Counted from the first letter of the stretch, positions 37,901 to 45,580 are shown. The stretch is DNA of 64,000 nt from an uncultured Schaedlerella sp. (GCA_934435195.1 CAKSAJ010000003.1:1-64000); one strand, 5' to 3'. Program-made: numbers and translations. The notes: generated from the letters alone by a model not told the origin.

Positions 37901-38790
37901 TCTTCTGCCAGAACCTGTCCTGTTACACGATTCTTCAGAGCCAGTTTCTTATTAAATTTATAACGTCCTACCTTTGCAAGGTCATAACGTCTTGCATCGA
38001 AGAACATACTTGTGATCAAACTTTCAGCACTATCTACTGCAAGCGGCTCACCTGGACGAATCTTCTTATATAATTCCAAAAGACCTTCCTGATAGTTCTC
38101 AGAAGTATCTTTTCCAAAACTTGCAAGAATCTTAGGTTCCTCACCGAACAACTCTACGATCTCTGCATTTGTACCAACACCAAGAGCACGGATCAACACT
38201 GTGATCGGCACTTTTCTTGTACGGTCAACACGTACATAGAAAACGTCATTGGAGTCTGTCTCATATTCCAGCCATGCTCCACGGTTTGGAATTACTGTAG
38301 ATGAATATAATTCTTTTCCGAGTTTATCATGAGCAATACCATAATAAATTCCTGGGGAACGAACGAGCTGACTTACGATAACACGCTCAGCACCGTTGAT
38401 TACAAATGTTCCTGTCTTTGTCATCAGCGGAAGATCTCCCATGAAAATTTCATGCTCATTGATCTCATCAGTCTCTTTGTTGTAAAGTCTTACTCTTACT
38501 TTCAGAGGTGCAGCATATGTTGCATCACGTTCTCTACACTCTTCAATTGTGTACTTCACTTCATCCTCGCAGAGTCTGAAATCAACAAATTCCAGGCTGA
38601 AATGACCGCTATAATCAGCGATTGGTGAAATATCATCAAATACCTCTTTCAGACCAGACTCCAGAAACCACTCATAAGAGTTCTTCTGAACTTCGATAAG
38701 ATTCGGCATCTCTAATACTTCTTTTTGTCTGGAATAGCTCATACGTGAACTTTTTCCGTTTGTGATGGGACGAATTCTGTTTTTCTCCAT
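34921..38790 (-). CDS. rpoB: RNA polymerase beta subunit
   Basis: 1289 residues. The rifampicin pocket reads SSQLSQFMDQNNPLGE and THKRRLSALGPGGL with the wild-type Asp, His and Ser, predicting sensitivity. The C-terminus is acidic. Start chosen at ATG 38790, which has GAGGAG ten bases upstream; a start 13 codons earlier has no site. It has its own promoter at 38926-38955. Confidence 0.98.
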   Translation of the reverse strand: MEKNRIRPITNGKSSRMSYSRQKEVLEMPNLIEVQKNSYEWFLESGLKEVFDDISPIADYSGHFSLEFVDFRLCEDEVKYTIEECRERDATYAAPLKVRVRLYNKETDEINEHEIFMGDLPLMTKTGTFVINGAERVIVSQLVRSPGIYYGIAHDKLGKELYSSTVIPNRGAWLEYETDSNDVFYVRVDRTRKVPITVLIRALGVGTNAEIVELFGEEPKILASFGKDTSENYQEGLLELYKKIRPGEPLAVDSAESLITSMFFDARRYDLAKVGRYKFNKKLALKNRVTGQVLAEDVVSQITGEVVAEKGTKITRELAKEIQNAAAPYIWVEGEDASRNIKILSNMMVDLQAVVDIDPEEVGVTEQVYYPVLAGLIEESAGDIDELKESIRRDIHDLIPKHITKEDIMASINYNMHLEYGMGNDDDIDHLGNRRIRAVGELLQNQYRIGLSRLERVVRERMTTQDQDGVSPQSLINIKPVTAAVKEFFGSSQLSQFMDQNNPLGELTHKRRLSALGPGGLSRDRAGFEVRDVHYSHYGRMCPVETPEGPNIGLINSLACYARINEYGFVEAPYRKIDKTDPMNPIVTDEVVYMTADEEDNYHVAQANEPLDEEGHFIHKNVSGRYREETQEYERNKFDYMDVSPKMVFSVATALIPFLQNDDANRALMGSNMQRQAVPLLSTEAPVVGTGLEVKSAVDSGVCVVADEAGVVERSTSTDITIRHDDGSKKTYKLIKYLRSNQSNCYNQIPIVDKGERVEKGQVIADGPSTSNGEMALGKNPLIGFMTWEGYNYEDAVLLSERLVQDDVYTSVHIEEYEAEARDTKLGPEEITRDIPGVGDDALKDLDERGIIRIGAEVRAGDILVGKVTPKGETELTAEERLLRAIFGEKAREVRDTSLKVPHGEYGIIVDAKVFTRENGDELSPGVNQSVRIYIAQKRKISVGDKMAGRHGNKGVVSRVLPVEDMPYLPNGRPLDIVLNPLGVPSRMNIGQVLEIHLSLAAKALGFNVATPVFDGANENDIMDTLDLANDYVNLEWDEFEKKHGEELLPEVLQYLSDNREHRKLWKGVPLSRDGKVRLRDGRTGEYFDSPVTIGHMHYLKLHHLVDDKIHARSTGPYSLVTQQPLGGKAQFGGQRFGEMEVWALEAYGASYTLQEILTVKSDDVVGRVKTYEAIIKGENIPEPGVPESFKVLLKELQSLALDVRVLRETGENEFEEVKMMESVDYGNTNLNAIIEGDRRYRDEESYKDHGYTEQEFVDGELENVEQEEEPEDFDENEIIDFDEFMDEE

Positions 38791-38925
38791 TGACGTTTCA
38801 CTCCTCATATATTTTTTTGCGGGCTCCAAATGCCCAGTTAATACTCCACTTTTCTATTATCGGTAAAACAAGGCTTCGTTTTTTACAATCCACAACGCCT
38901 AGCTTTCCACAATAGCGCATTTTCT

Positions 38926-38955
38926 ACTATAGCACATCTCCCATTTGAATGTCAA
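38926..38955 (-). promoter_or_regulatory. Promoter in front of rpoB
   Basis: TTGACA (38955-38950), 18 bases, TATAGT (38931-38926) on the minus strand. It lies downstream of a full terminator after rplL. rpoBC therefore appears to be transcribed mainly from here rather than by read-through alone. Confidence 0.8.
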
Positions 38956-38974
38956 CATGTTTCTCAAAATTTTC

Positions 38975-39003
38975 TTGACATTTTTATGTTTTTGTGGTAT
39001 ATA
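38975..39003 (+). promoter_or_regulatory. Plus-strand sigma-A promoter, antisense to rplL
   Basis: TTGACA (38975-38980), 17 bases, TATATA (38998-39003). The predicted start near 39010 would transcribe the terminator hairpin and then the antisense of rplL. No gene on the plus strand follows. Confidence 0.55.
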
Positions 39004-39015
39004 AGCGAAACAAAA

Positions 39016-39061
39016 AGCGGCAGCTACGTCCAGGAATTGCCTCTTGGACATAGCTGCCGCT
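39016..39061 (-). terminator. Terminator after rplJ-rplL
   Basis: The stem AGCGGCAGCT / AGCTGCCGCT, extended by ~6 pairs, is followed by TTTTT on the minus strand. With the two promoters around it, this fills the 305-base rpoB-rplL gap. Confidence 0.88.
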
Positions 39062-39094
39062 CTATAACACTCTCTAATTGTATAAGAACAACAA

Positions 39095-39469
39095 TTATTT
39101 AAGGTTAACTTCAGCACCTTCAGCTTCAAGTTTAGCTTTGATATCTTCAGCTTCTGCTTTAGAAACAGCTTCTTTAACTACCTTTGGAGCTCCGTCTACA
39201 AGCTCTTTAGCTTCTTTCAGTCCAAGACCTGTGATCTCACGAACTGCTTTGATAACTTTAACTTTTGCTGATCCAGCAGATACAAGTTCTACGTCGAACT
39301 CATCTTTCTCTGCTGCAGCTGCTCCAGCATCTCCTGCTGCTGCAACTACAACACCTGCTGCTGCAGATACACCAAATTCTTCTTCACATGCTTTTACTAA
39401 TTCATTTAACTCTAATACTGATAACTCTTTGATCGCTTCGATCATTTCAGCTGTTGTCATTTTAGCCAT
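39095..39469 (-). CDS. rplL: 50S ribosomal protein L7/L12
   Basis: 124 residues. The N-terminal dimer domain is followed by an Ala/Gly-rich hinge (about 35-55) and the C-terminal factor-binding domain with GLGLKEAKELVDGAP. It forms the stalk on L10. ATG 39469 follows GGAGG and gives the normal start MAKMTTAEMIEAIKE. Confidence 0.98.
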   Translation of the reverse strand: MAKMTTAEMIEAIKELSVLELNELVKACEEEFGVSAAAGVVVAAAGDAGAAAAEKDEFDVELVSAGSAKVKVIKAVREITGLGLKEAKELVDGAPKVVKEAVSKAEAEDIKAKLEAEGAEVNLK

Positions 39470-39573
39470 TTTAATATCCTCCATTATTTTCATATTATAG
39501 GTTTATAAATATCATTCTTCCGAATCATATCATACACAGTGTATTCATCTCAAACCACCATGTTTTGGATGTC

Positions 39574-40110
39574 TTACTCCTCTGTTGCTGCTTCTTCAGC
39601 TGGAGCTTCTGTAGCTGTTTCAGCTTCACCATCCTGCTCTGCAATCTGTTTGATAACACGAGCGAAGTTTGTAATAGGTGACTGCATACTTCCAAGTAAT
39701 CTTGAAAGAAGTACTTCTCTTGAAGGGATCTTTGCAAGTTCTGTTAATCCTGCAACATCATATACTGTTCCTTCAACTACACCTGCTTTCAGTTCAAGCT
39801 TATCTGCTTCTTTAGCGAAGTTACAGATAATTCTTGCTGGAGCTGTTGCGTCATCTTTAGAAATAGCGATTGCGCTTGGTCCTTCCAAAAATTCATCCAG
39901 ACCTGCAAACTCTGTTCCTTCAAACGCTCTCTTCATCATAGTGTTTTTACATACTTTGTAAATAACACCTGCTTCTCTAAGCTGTTTACGAAGCTCTGTA
40001 TCCTGTGCTACTGTAAGTCCACGGTAGTCAACAAGTACGATTGACTGAGCGTCTTTAATGTCTTCAGCGATAGCTGCTACGATTGGTTGTTTTAATTCAA
40101 CTTTTGCCAC
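39574..40110 (-). CDS. rplJ: 50S ribosomal protein L10
   Basis: 178 residues. It carries L7/L12 dimers through its C-terminal helix. The N-terminal domain starts MAKVELKQPIVAAIAED and contains VDYRGLTVAQDTELRK. A Glu/Ala/Thr-rich tail of ~20 residues closes the protein. GTG start at 40110, eleven bases after AGGAGG; an earlier GTG at 40122 is adjacent to that site and too close. Regulated by the leader at 40171-40300. Confidence 0.97.
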   Translation of the reverse strand: MAKVELKQPIVAAIAEDIKDAQSIVLVDYRGLTVAQDTELRKQLREAGVIYKVCKNTMMKRAFEGTEFAGLDEFLEGPSAIAISKDDATAPARIICNFAKEADKLELKAGVVEGTVYDVAGLTELAKIPSREVLLSRLLGSMQSPITNFARVIKQIAEQDGEAETATEAPAEEAATEE

Positions 40111-40170
40111 GTTCCGGTGCACCTCCTTATTAGATTTGTATGACTGCTAGAAGGTTGCTTTAAGCAAATA

Positions 40171-40300
40171 AAAACCTCCATGCCCAAAGACACAGAGGTT
40201 TACAAATTTCATCTTCATTCGAAATCTTGTCTTCCTCGGCAGGCGTCATCATACTTACGCTTTACAGCACCTGCTGTCTTCGGCAGTCAATTGCTATATT
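40171..40300 (-). promoter_or_regulatory. L10 leader with attenuator (ribosomal protein autoregulation)
   Basis: The transcript carries GACTGCCGAAGACAGCAGGTG and CCTGCCGAGG, typical of the Firmicutes L10(L12)4-binding leader. The intrinsic terminator AACCTC/GAGGTT (extended to ~10 bp, 40173-40200) is followed by TTTTTATTT upstream of rplJ. Binding of L10-L12 should favour termination. Confidence 0.9.
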
Positions 40301-40329
40301 AGATTAGCATTAGTTTGGCAAGATGTCAA
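40301..40329 (-). promoter_or_regulatory. Sigma-A promoter of rplJ-rplL
   Basis: TTGACA (40329-40324), 17 bases, TAATCT (40306-40301) on the minus strand, immediately before the L10 leader. Confidence 0.88.
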
Positions 40330-40353
40330 GTGTTTTTTTCATTTTTTTATTTT

Positions 40354-41625
40354 TCATATTATCAATCCAAATGATATGTATTCTGTTTGATTCACTTCAA
40401 CATTCTCCAATGTCAATTTTCCCTCATGTTCTTTTACCGTTCTGTTTAACTTATACAATCCAATCCCATGATTATCCATATCATTTTTCTTCGTTGAATA
40501 TCCTTTTTTGAAAATATTTTTACAAAATTCCGGTGTAAGATGCGGTCCGGCATTTTTAATTTCAAACACTAATTTGTCATCTTGCGAGCCAATCTTCGCC
40601 AATATTGTTCCGCCTTCATCCGTTGCTTCAATTGCATTATCAATCAGGATTCCCAAGCATTCAATCACCTCATATTCCGTACAGGTCGTTCTAATTACAT
40701 ATTGTTCAATATCCAGATGTAATTCTTTTCCCTCTTTATCTGCCTGACGAATTTTACTGAACAGAAATCCGCTCACCAAATGCATATTCAATTTTAGCAA
40801 ATTCATTTCAAAATCTGGAAGCATATCATGCTCCGTTGTTTCCAACAAAGCCCCCTTTAACGATTCAAAATCTTTATATACATATGCAAGAGCATGAATA
40901 CTTTGAAGCTTATTGTGATAATCGTGTTGTCTGATTCGCACTTGTTCGATTAATCCTTCTATGATTGGAAGATATTCCTCGTATACTTTCATACGTTTTT
41001 GCTGTTCTTTCTGCTTAAAATAATGATAAACCTCTCCAACATTTGCAACAATAAGAATCAGCATAATTCCAACGATAATCAAATAATTTGAAATAAAATG
41101 TTCTGTTTTCAATCGTGCATACATAACTACCGTAAATAGAACCAAGAAGCTATTTATTATTACCAATAACATTAAAATGTTCCATCTTGAAATCGCTTCA
41201 TATACTTTATGTAAAGGAATATAGCGATAGGCAAACCACGCTAATAACAAAACAATTATCATGCCTCCTATCGGCGCTATTCCATGAAATATTCCCGCAG
41301 AAGTCAAATTCCAAATAGGAAATTGAACAACCTCCGTCAACATTATCCACATATACCCTAAGACGTATATTATAAATATTCGGACAAAAGAAATTCTAGC
41401 CAGATATTCCAAACAAGCTAGTATAGCCAAATTACTTATGACCATTTGTGTTGCTGTTGAAAGTTGAAAAAAACACAAAAAGCAATTTACTATAGCCGGT
41501 ATAACAGCAATTTTCAAAAATATTTTTCTATTCGTTAGCGGATATTTCAAAAAACCACATAACAAGATACAAAACGCCACAAATTCCATATATGACGTTA
41601 TAAAACTTTCCATATAAACATACAC
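40354..41625 (-). CDS. AgrC-like GHKL sensor histidine kinase
   Basis: About 423 residues. Roughly six hydrophobic segments occupy the first ~200 residues. A coiled linker follows, then the His box RQHDYHNKLQSIHAL and the GHKL ATPase domain with GILIDNAIEATDEGG, GPHLTP and NHGIGLYKL. This is the AgrC/ComD class, which senses peptides. GTG at 41625 is ten bases after GGAGGG and lies just past the regulator stop. An ATG at 41643 lacks a site. It pairs with the regulator upstream; no agrB or agrD gene is seen nearby. The ligand is unknown. Confidence 0.88.
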   Translation of the reverse strand: MYVYMESFITSYMEFVAFCILLCGFLKYPLTNRKIFLKIAVIPAIVNCFLCFFQLSTATQMVISNLAILACLEYLARISFVRIFIIYVLGYMWIMLTEVVQFPIWNLTSAGIFHGIAPIGGMIIVLLLAWFAYRYIPLHKVYEAISRWNILMLLVIINSFLVLFTVVMYARLKTEHFISNYLIIVGIMLILIVANVGEVYHYFKQKEQQKRMKVYEEYLPIIEGLIEQVRIRQHDYHNKLQSIHALAYVYKDFESLKGALLETTEHDMLPDFEMNLLKLNMHLVSGFLFSKIRQADKEGKELHLDIEQYVIRTTCTEYEVIECLGILIDNAIEATDEGGTILAKIGSQDDKLVFEIKNAGPHLTPEFCKNIFKKGYSTKKNDMDNHGIGLYKLNRTVKEHEGKLTLENVEVNQTEYISFGLII

Positions 41626-41627
41626 TT

Positions 41628-42341
41628 CTATAATACCCTCCATATATTTTCAAATGCTTCTTTATATTTACGTCCTACCGGTATGATCTCATTTCCAATA
41701 TACAATAAACGATTACTCCTATCATATTCCGAAATGCATTTTAAATTTACAATATATTTCCGATGGCACCGAAAGAATCCGTATCTAAGTATGTTTTCCA
41801 CTTGTTCCATCGTGTAGCTTATAGTTTCATAACATCCATCCTTTGTATAAATCTGCAACCTTCTATTCATTCCCGGACAAATATAAATAATCGAACACTC
41901 TGGGACACGAATTTCTCCACCCCAGAAATTCTGAAAAGAAAATGTTTCCGGTGCTACTAACGGAGAATGTAGTACATCATCCAGGCACTTATTAATATTT
42001 TCTTCTGTATATGGTTTTAAAATGTATCGGAAACACCCTGTGTCAGACAATGCCGCCTGAATTTTTTCCGGAACAGAAGTAATATAGATAATCGGCGTAT
42101 ATTTATAAGGAATAATCGAGCGTATATAATTTCCAAGTTGTAGCCCACCCTCATTACCATCCTTCTCATCCAACTTCATATCAAGTAAAAATACATCATA
42201 CTTCTTTCCAACACATAGTATCTTCGCTTTTTCTAATGTTGTACAAATATCTGCAACGATATTTTCTTTTCGTCTTTCCAATATTATTTTCAATGCTTCG
42301 CACTGTTCTGCTTCATCATCTACAATTAATATATTGTACAT
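41628..42341 (-). CDS. LytTR-type response regulator (AgrA-like)
   Basis: 237 residues from ATG 42341. The receiver domain has VDDEAEQ, the phosphorylated Asp in DVFLLDMKLDE and the Lys of YILKPY. The LytTR DNA-binding domain ends the protein (RYGFFRCHRKYIVNLKCISEY). AAGGGGA lies before the start; a 37-residue in-frame extension from 42452 looks unrelated to receivers. First gene of a two-gene operon with the kinase, divergent from two exported proteins that are plausible targets. Confidence 0.88.
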   Translation of the reverse strand: MYNILIVDDEAEQCEALKIILERRKENIVADICTTLEKAKILCVGKKYDVFLLDMKLDEKDGNEGGLQLGNYIRSIIPYKYTPIIYITSVPEKIQAALSDTGCFRYILKPYTEENINKCLDDVLHSPLVAPETFSFQNFWGGEIRVPECSIIYICPGMNRRLQIYTKDGCYETISYTMEQVENILRYGFFRCHRKYIVNLKCISEYDRSNRLLYIGNEIIPVGRKYKEAFENIWRVL

Positions 42342-42583
42342 TATCCGTCTTCCCCTTCTTTGCTTTTCGATAATCACCTTCATTATATCTTTATCTTCCC
42401 AATTCAGCAACGAAACATCTTTGTCGTTCACGCTCAATAATTGGCTGTTCATGTTTGCGTTATCTGAAAATTGTAGTTATCTTTTCCAACTAATGGTACG
42501 ATGAATTCATAGAAAGGTAGACGCTAGACTTAAATTCAGTTTTAATAGTCGCGACGATATAAATATATGTAAGGAGTATCTCC

Positions 42584-42997
42584 ATGAAGAAAAAGAATTT
42601 CATTTTCATTACATGTTTGCTAATATTCATCTTTATCACAATCTTCTCCCCGCCAATCATGTTCGCCCACGGACTCCCTATTCTCGGCAAGAAATCTGAA
42701 AAATCCGAGAATAATTTTGACCATCTAGGAGATGGCAGTGATTTTACCTCAAGAAAAGTTTACTACACAACCGATTTTGATCACTTTTATTTTGTCAATC
42801 TGAGATTTTGGGAAAGCCTTGAAATTGAACAGTTACAATATTATGTTCCTACAGATACACCAGAAATAAAGAAAATCAATCCTTTTCTATACTCCGTTGA
42901 ACAAAACCTTAAATATTCATATATCAATTCATTTGGCGTAAGCCGCGGGAACAATTTTTGGTATTTTGATTATTACGCAAGAGATGACAAATTGTAA
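42584..42997 (+). CDS. Small exported protein, unknown function
   Basis: 137 residues, not recognised. The N-terminus is a strong signal or anchor (MKKKNFIFITCLLIFIFIT), and cleavage may follow FAHG. The rest is polar and aromatic-rich (many Tyr and Phe, e.g. WYFDYYARDD). AAGGAG precedes the ATG. It is divergent from the two-component operon and followed 51 bp later by a lipoprotein gene, so the two probably form one unit. Regulation by the LytTR protein is only suggested by position. Confidence 0.7.
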   Translation: MKKKNFIFITCLLIFIFITIFSPPIMFAHGLPILGKKSEKSENNFDHLGDGSDFTSRKVYYTTDFDHFYFVNLRFWESLEIEQLQYYVPTDTPEIKKINPFLYSVEQNLKYSYINSFGVSRGNNFWYFDYYARDDKL

Positions 42998-43048
42998 AAA
43001 ACACCTTATACTTAACTTATATCAATATAGGAAATAGGAGGTGTTCCA

Positions 43049-43480
43049 TTGAAAAAGATCGACTCACTCATCTTATGTATTAGCTTAATCTTCATCCTAA
43101 CCGGATGTAGTTTCAATAGCTTCACACTCGAACGAAACTGGAGTTTAGAATTACCAAAAGATTTACACGAAACCTATCACAAAGACACTGGTTCTTCTTT
43201 TCATGGTGACGGAACATTTTATACTATTTATCAAATCAATGATACCGACTCAATGGAATCACTCGTAGATTGGACAGATGTGCCTTCTCCAACAAGGCTT
43301 ACTGATAGTTATGAAGATTTTGCTACACAATGTTTAGACGAACTGGATGTACCATCGGATGAACGAATCAACCTCGATCAGTGTCAATATTACTATCAAG
43401 TGAAAGAGGATGGTTCTGAATTATTATTAGTATATAATCCAGAAACAGATTACCTTTATATTATTAAAAATCGAATTTAG
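43049..43480 (+). CDS. Putative lipoprotein, unknown function
   Basis: 143 residues with a lipoprotein signal: basic start, hydrophobic core and lipobox LTGC at about residue 20. The mature part is acidic with many Tyr and Asp and no domain I recognise. The start is TTG at 43049, eight bases after AGGAGG. Just downstream sits the second copy of the dispersed repeat. Confidence 0.72.
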   Translation: MKKIDSLILCISLIFILTGCSFNSFTLERNWSLELPKDLHETYHKDTGSSFHGDGTFYTIYQINDTDSMESLVDWTDVPSPTRLTDSYEDFATQCLDELDVPSDERINLDQCQYYYQVKEDGSELLLVYNPETDYLYIIKNRI

Positions 43481-43486
43481 ATCAAA

Positions 43487-43613
43487 AAGAATGTGCCAAG
43501 GCACATTCTGGTGCCTGCGGCGGTCGCTTGCGACATCTTCCTTATACGCCGCAGTGCGCATCCTCGCGGAGCGTTTTTATATATTAGGAAAGAGTACTTT
43601 CCTAATATATAAT
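43487..43613. repeat. Multi-hairpin dispersed repeat, copy B
   Basis: Same orientation and architecture as copy A at 10737. Six base changes are seen over ~127 bp. Two are in the loop of hairpin 1 (TT to AA) and one is in the loop of hairpin 3. One turns a G-C into a G-T pair in GCGC. Two form a compensatory pair in hairpin 2 (TGCGACG/CGTCGCA becomes TGCGGCG/CGCCGCA). It abuts the rplA terminator and follows the lipoprotein gene. Confidence 0.9.
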
Positions 43614-43661
43614 AAAAAACCGGAGATATCACACCCCTCAGGTGTCATATCTCCGGTTTTA
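43614..43661. terminator. Terminator of rplKA (bidirectional)
   Basis: The stem AAAACCGGAGATAT / ATATCTCCGGTTTT is extended by ACACC/GGTGT around a 5-base loop and T-rich on both sides. It lies between the lipoprotein (+) and rplA (-). Confidence 0.93.
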
Positions 43662-43714
43662 TTATTCACAAACTCTCAACGAGTTCATTTTATAAGCAAT
43701 CTATAAAACTCGAA

Positions 43715-44407
43715 TTAAGCAAGTTTCAATGGGTTAAGTTTTACTCCAGGTCCCATTGTAGATGTCAGTGTTACGCTCTTAAGGTACTGACCTTTTACTG
43801 CTGCTGGTTTTACTTTAATAATTGCATCGATAAGCGTCTGGAAGTTGTCCGCTAACTGTTCTTCAGTGAATGAAGCTTTACCAATCGGTACATGGATAAT
43901 GTTTGTTTTGTCCAATCTGTACTCAATCTTACCAGCTTTGATATCGTTGATAGCTTTTGTTACATCCATAGTAACTGTTCCAGCTTTTGGGTTTGGCATA
44001 AGACCTTTTGGTCCAAGTACACGTCCAAGACGTCCAACAACACCCATCATATCTGGTGTAGCAACAACTACGTCAAAATCAAGCCATCCTTCGTTCTGGA
44101 TCTTTGGAATCAGTTCGTCTCCTCCAACGAAATCTGCTCCTGCAGCTTTAGCTTCCTCAGCTTTTGCATCCTTAGCGAATACAAGGATACGAACTGTTTT
44201 ACCAGTTCCGTGTGGCAGAACTACTGCTCCACGAATCTGCTGATCAGCGTGACGTCCATCACATCCTGTTCTGATATGAGCTTCGATTGTTTCATCAAAT
44301 TTTGCAACTGCTGCTTTCTTTACAAGAGCGATAGCTTCTGTTTTTTCGTACAGGTTTCCTCTTTCGATCTGTTTTGCAGCTTCGATATATTTCTTTCCGT
44401 GTTTCAT
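43715..44407 (-). CDS. rplA: 50S ribosomal protein L1
   Basis: 230 residues, normal length. It binds the L1 stalk of 23S rRNA and can repress its own mRNA. Conserved ATPDMMGVVGRLGRVLGPKGLMPNPKAGTV is present. ATG 44407 lies after AAGGAGG; an earlier start at 44464 falls inside the leader hairpin. Last gene of the rpmG-secE-nusG-rplK-rplA run. Confidence 0.98.
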   Translation of the reverse strand: MKHGKKYIEAAKQIERGNLYEKTEAIALVKKAAVAKFDETIEAHIRTGCDGRHADQQIRGAVVLPHGTGKTVRILVFAKDAKAEEAKAAGADFVGGDELIPKIQNEGWLDFDVVVATPDMMGVVGRLGRVLGPKGLMPNPKAGTVTMDVTKAINDIKAGKIEYRLDKTNIIHVPIGKASFTEEQLADNFQTLIDAIIKVKPAAVKGQYLKSVTLTSTMGPGVKLNPLKLA

Positions 44408-44425
44408 TTCTATAATAACCTCCTT

Positions 44426-44455
44426 GTGGTATTGGCGGGATCGTACCCCTCCCAC
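44426..44455 (-). promoter_or_regulatory. L1-binding hairpin before rplA (23S rRNA mimic)
   Basis: On the mRNA, GTGGGAGG and AATACCAC bracket a small hairpin (GGGGT/ATCCC), giving an outer GTGG/CCAC pairing with an internal loop. The same two octamers form the L1-stalk base of bacterial 23S rRNA. The hairpin ends next to the rplA AAGGAGG, so L1 binding should block translation. Confidence 0.72.
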
Positions 44456-44559
44456 GATATTCAACTCTGTTACAATTTCCGCTATCTACTTGTCACCTGC
44501 TTAGACACCGCAGGAAACTTTCAATCCGGAACCGATTATAATACTTTATTTAATAAATA

Positions 44560-44985
44560 TTAGTCCTCTACTACTACACCCATAGAACGGCATGTTCCAG
44601 CGATCATGCTGATAGCTGACTCAAGAGATGCTGCATTTAAGTCAGGTAATTTTGTCTGAGCGATTTCTTCTACCTGAGCTTTTGTAATTGTAGCAACTTT
44701 AGTTTTGTTTGGAACGCCTGAACCAGATTTGATGTTACAAGCTTTCTTAATCAAAACTGCTGCCGGTGGAGTCTTTGTAACGAAGCTGAAGCTTCTGTCA
44801 TTGTAAACTGTGATAACAACAGGAATGATCAGATCTCCCTGATCTGCTGTTCTAGCGTTGAACTGTTTTGTAAATTCAACGATGTTAACACCGTGCTGTC
44901 CCAATGCAGGACCAACCGGTGGTGCTGGAGTTGCTTTACCAGCTGGAATCTGTAATTTAATATATCCTTCTACTTTTTTTGCCAT
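44560..44985 (-). CDS. rplK: 50S ribosomal protein L11
   Basis: 141 residues. The N-terminal domain has IPAGKATPAPPVGPALGQHGVNI (thiostrepton/RelA-linked Pro-rich helix) and the C-terminal rRNA-binding domain has IAGTCRSMGVVVED. AAGGAGG lies before the ATG. Confidence 0.99.
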   Translation of the reverse strand: MAKKVEGYIKLQIPAGKATPAPPVGPALGQHGVNIVEFTKQFNARTADQGDLIIPVVITVYNDRSFSFVTKTPPAAVLIKKACNIKSGSGVPNKTKVATITKAQVEEIAQTKLPDLNAASLESAISMIAGTCRSMGVVVED

Positions 44986-45000
44986 TTTAATTACCTCCTT

Positions 45001-45032
45001 GTGGTATTCACGGGATTAGGCATCCCTCCCAC
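45001..45032 (-). promoter_or_regulatory. L1-binding hairpin before rplK (23S rRNA mimic)
   Basis: Same design as the rplA site: GTGGGAGG, then the hairpin GGGAT/ATCCC, then AATACCAC, placed right before the rplK ribosome site. It begins 4 bases after the nusG stop. The ~45-base block including the ribosome site is a direct repeat of the one before rplA. Confidence 0.72.
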
Positions 45033-45036
45033 GGTT

Positions 45037-45555
45037 TTAATCCATCTTTTTAATTTCTGAAAAGTTAAGTTCAACCGGAGTTTCGCGGCCAAACAACTCA
45101 ACATTGATCGTCAGGCTCTGTTTTTGTTCATTGATTGTATTAACAACACCTGCTGTTCCTTCCCAGGCACCACTTAAGACAGTTATCATATCTCCGATTT
45201 CGTAATCGCATTTGACTTCTGTCTGTCCGATTCCCCAATGCTCCATCTCTGTCTCATCCAACGGAACCGGTTTGGAGCCAGGACCAACAAATCCTGTCAC
45301 ACCTCTTGTATTACGAACAACATACCAGGTGTCATCATTCATAATCATATGAATCATGACATATCCAGGAAACAGCTTTCTCTGACTTACTTTCTGAACA
45401 CCATTCTTCAGTTCAACAACTTCCTCCATAGGAACTCTTACTTCCAGAATCTGATCTTCAAGCTGACGATTCTCGACCGTCTTATCAATGTTCGCTTTTA
45501 CTTTGTTTTCATAACCTGAATAAGTATGAACTACATACCATTTTGCTTCTGACAT
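45037..45555 (-). CDS. nusG: Transcription elongation/antitermination factor NusG
   Basis: 172 residues. The NGN domain starts KWYVVHTYSGYENKVK and contains FPGYVMIHMIMNDDTWYVVRNT. The KOW motif is VLSGAWEGTAGVV in the C-terminal third. It links RNA polymerase to pausing and translation. 25 bp after secE. Confidence 0.98.
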   Translation of the reverse strand: MSEAKWYVVHTYSGYENKVKANIDKTVENRQLEDQILEVRVPMEEVVELKNGVQKVSQRKLFPGYVMIHMIMNDDTWYVVRNTRGVTGFVGPGSKPVPLDETEMEHWGIGQTEVKCDYEIGDMITVLSGAWEGTAGVVNTINEQKQSLTINVELFGRETPVELNFSEIKKMD

Positions 45556-45580
45556 AAAATCACCTTTCTGCTGTAGCTAC

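Noticed and set aside
32345..38628. Plus-strand frames opposite rpoB and rpoC
   Set aside because: No ribosome sites or recognisable products; they arise from the coding strand bias.
42342..42452. 37-residue N-terminal extension of the response regulator or a peptide precursor
   Set aside because: It has no signal or AgrD-like features, and the receiver domain starts normally at 42341.
42457..42481. Two GTTATC motifs upstream of the response regulator as AgrA-type operators
   Set aside because: They are 17 bases apart, not the ~21-22 expected for LytTR sites, and match only partly.
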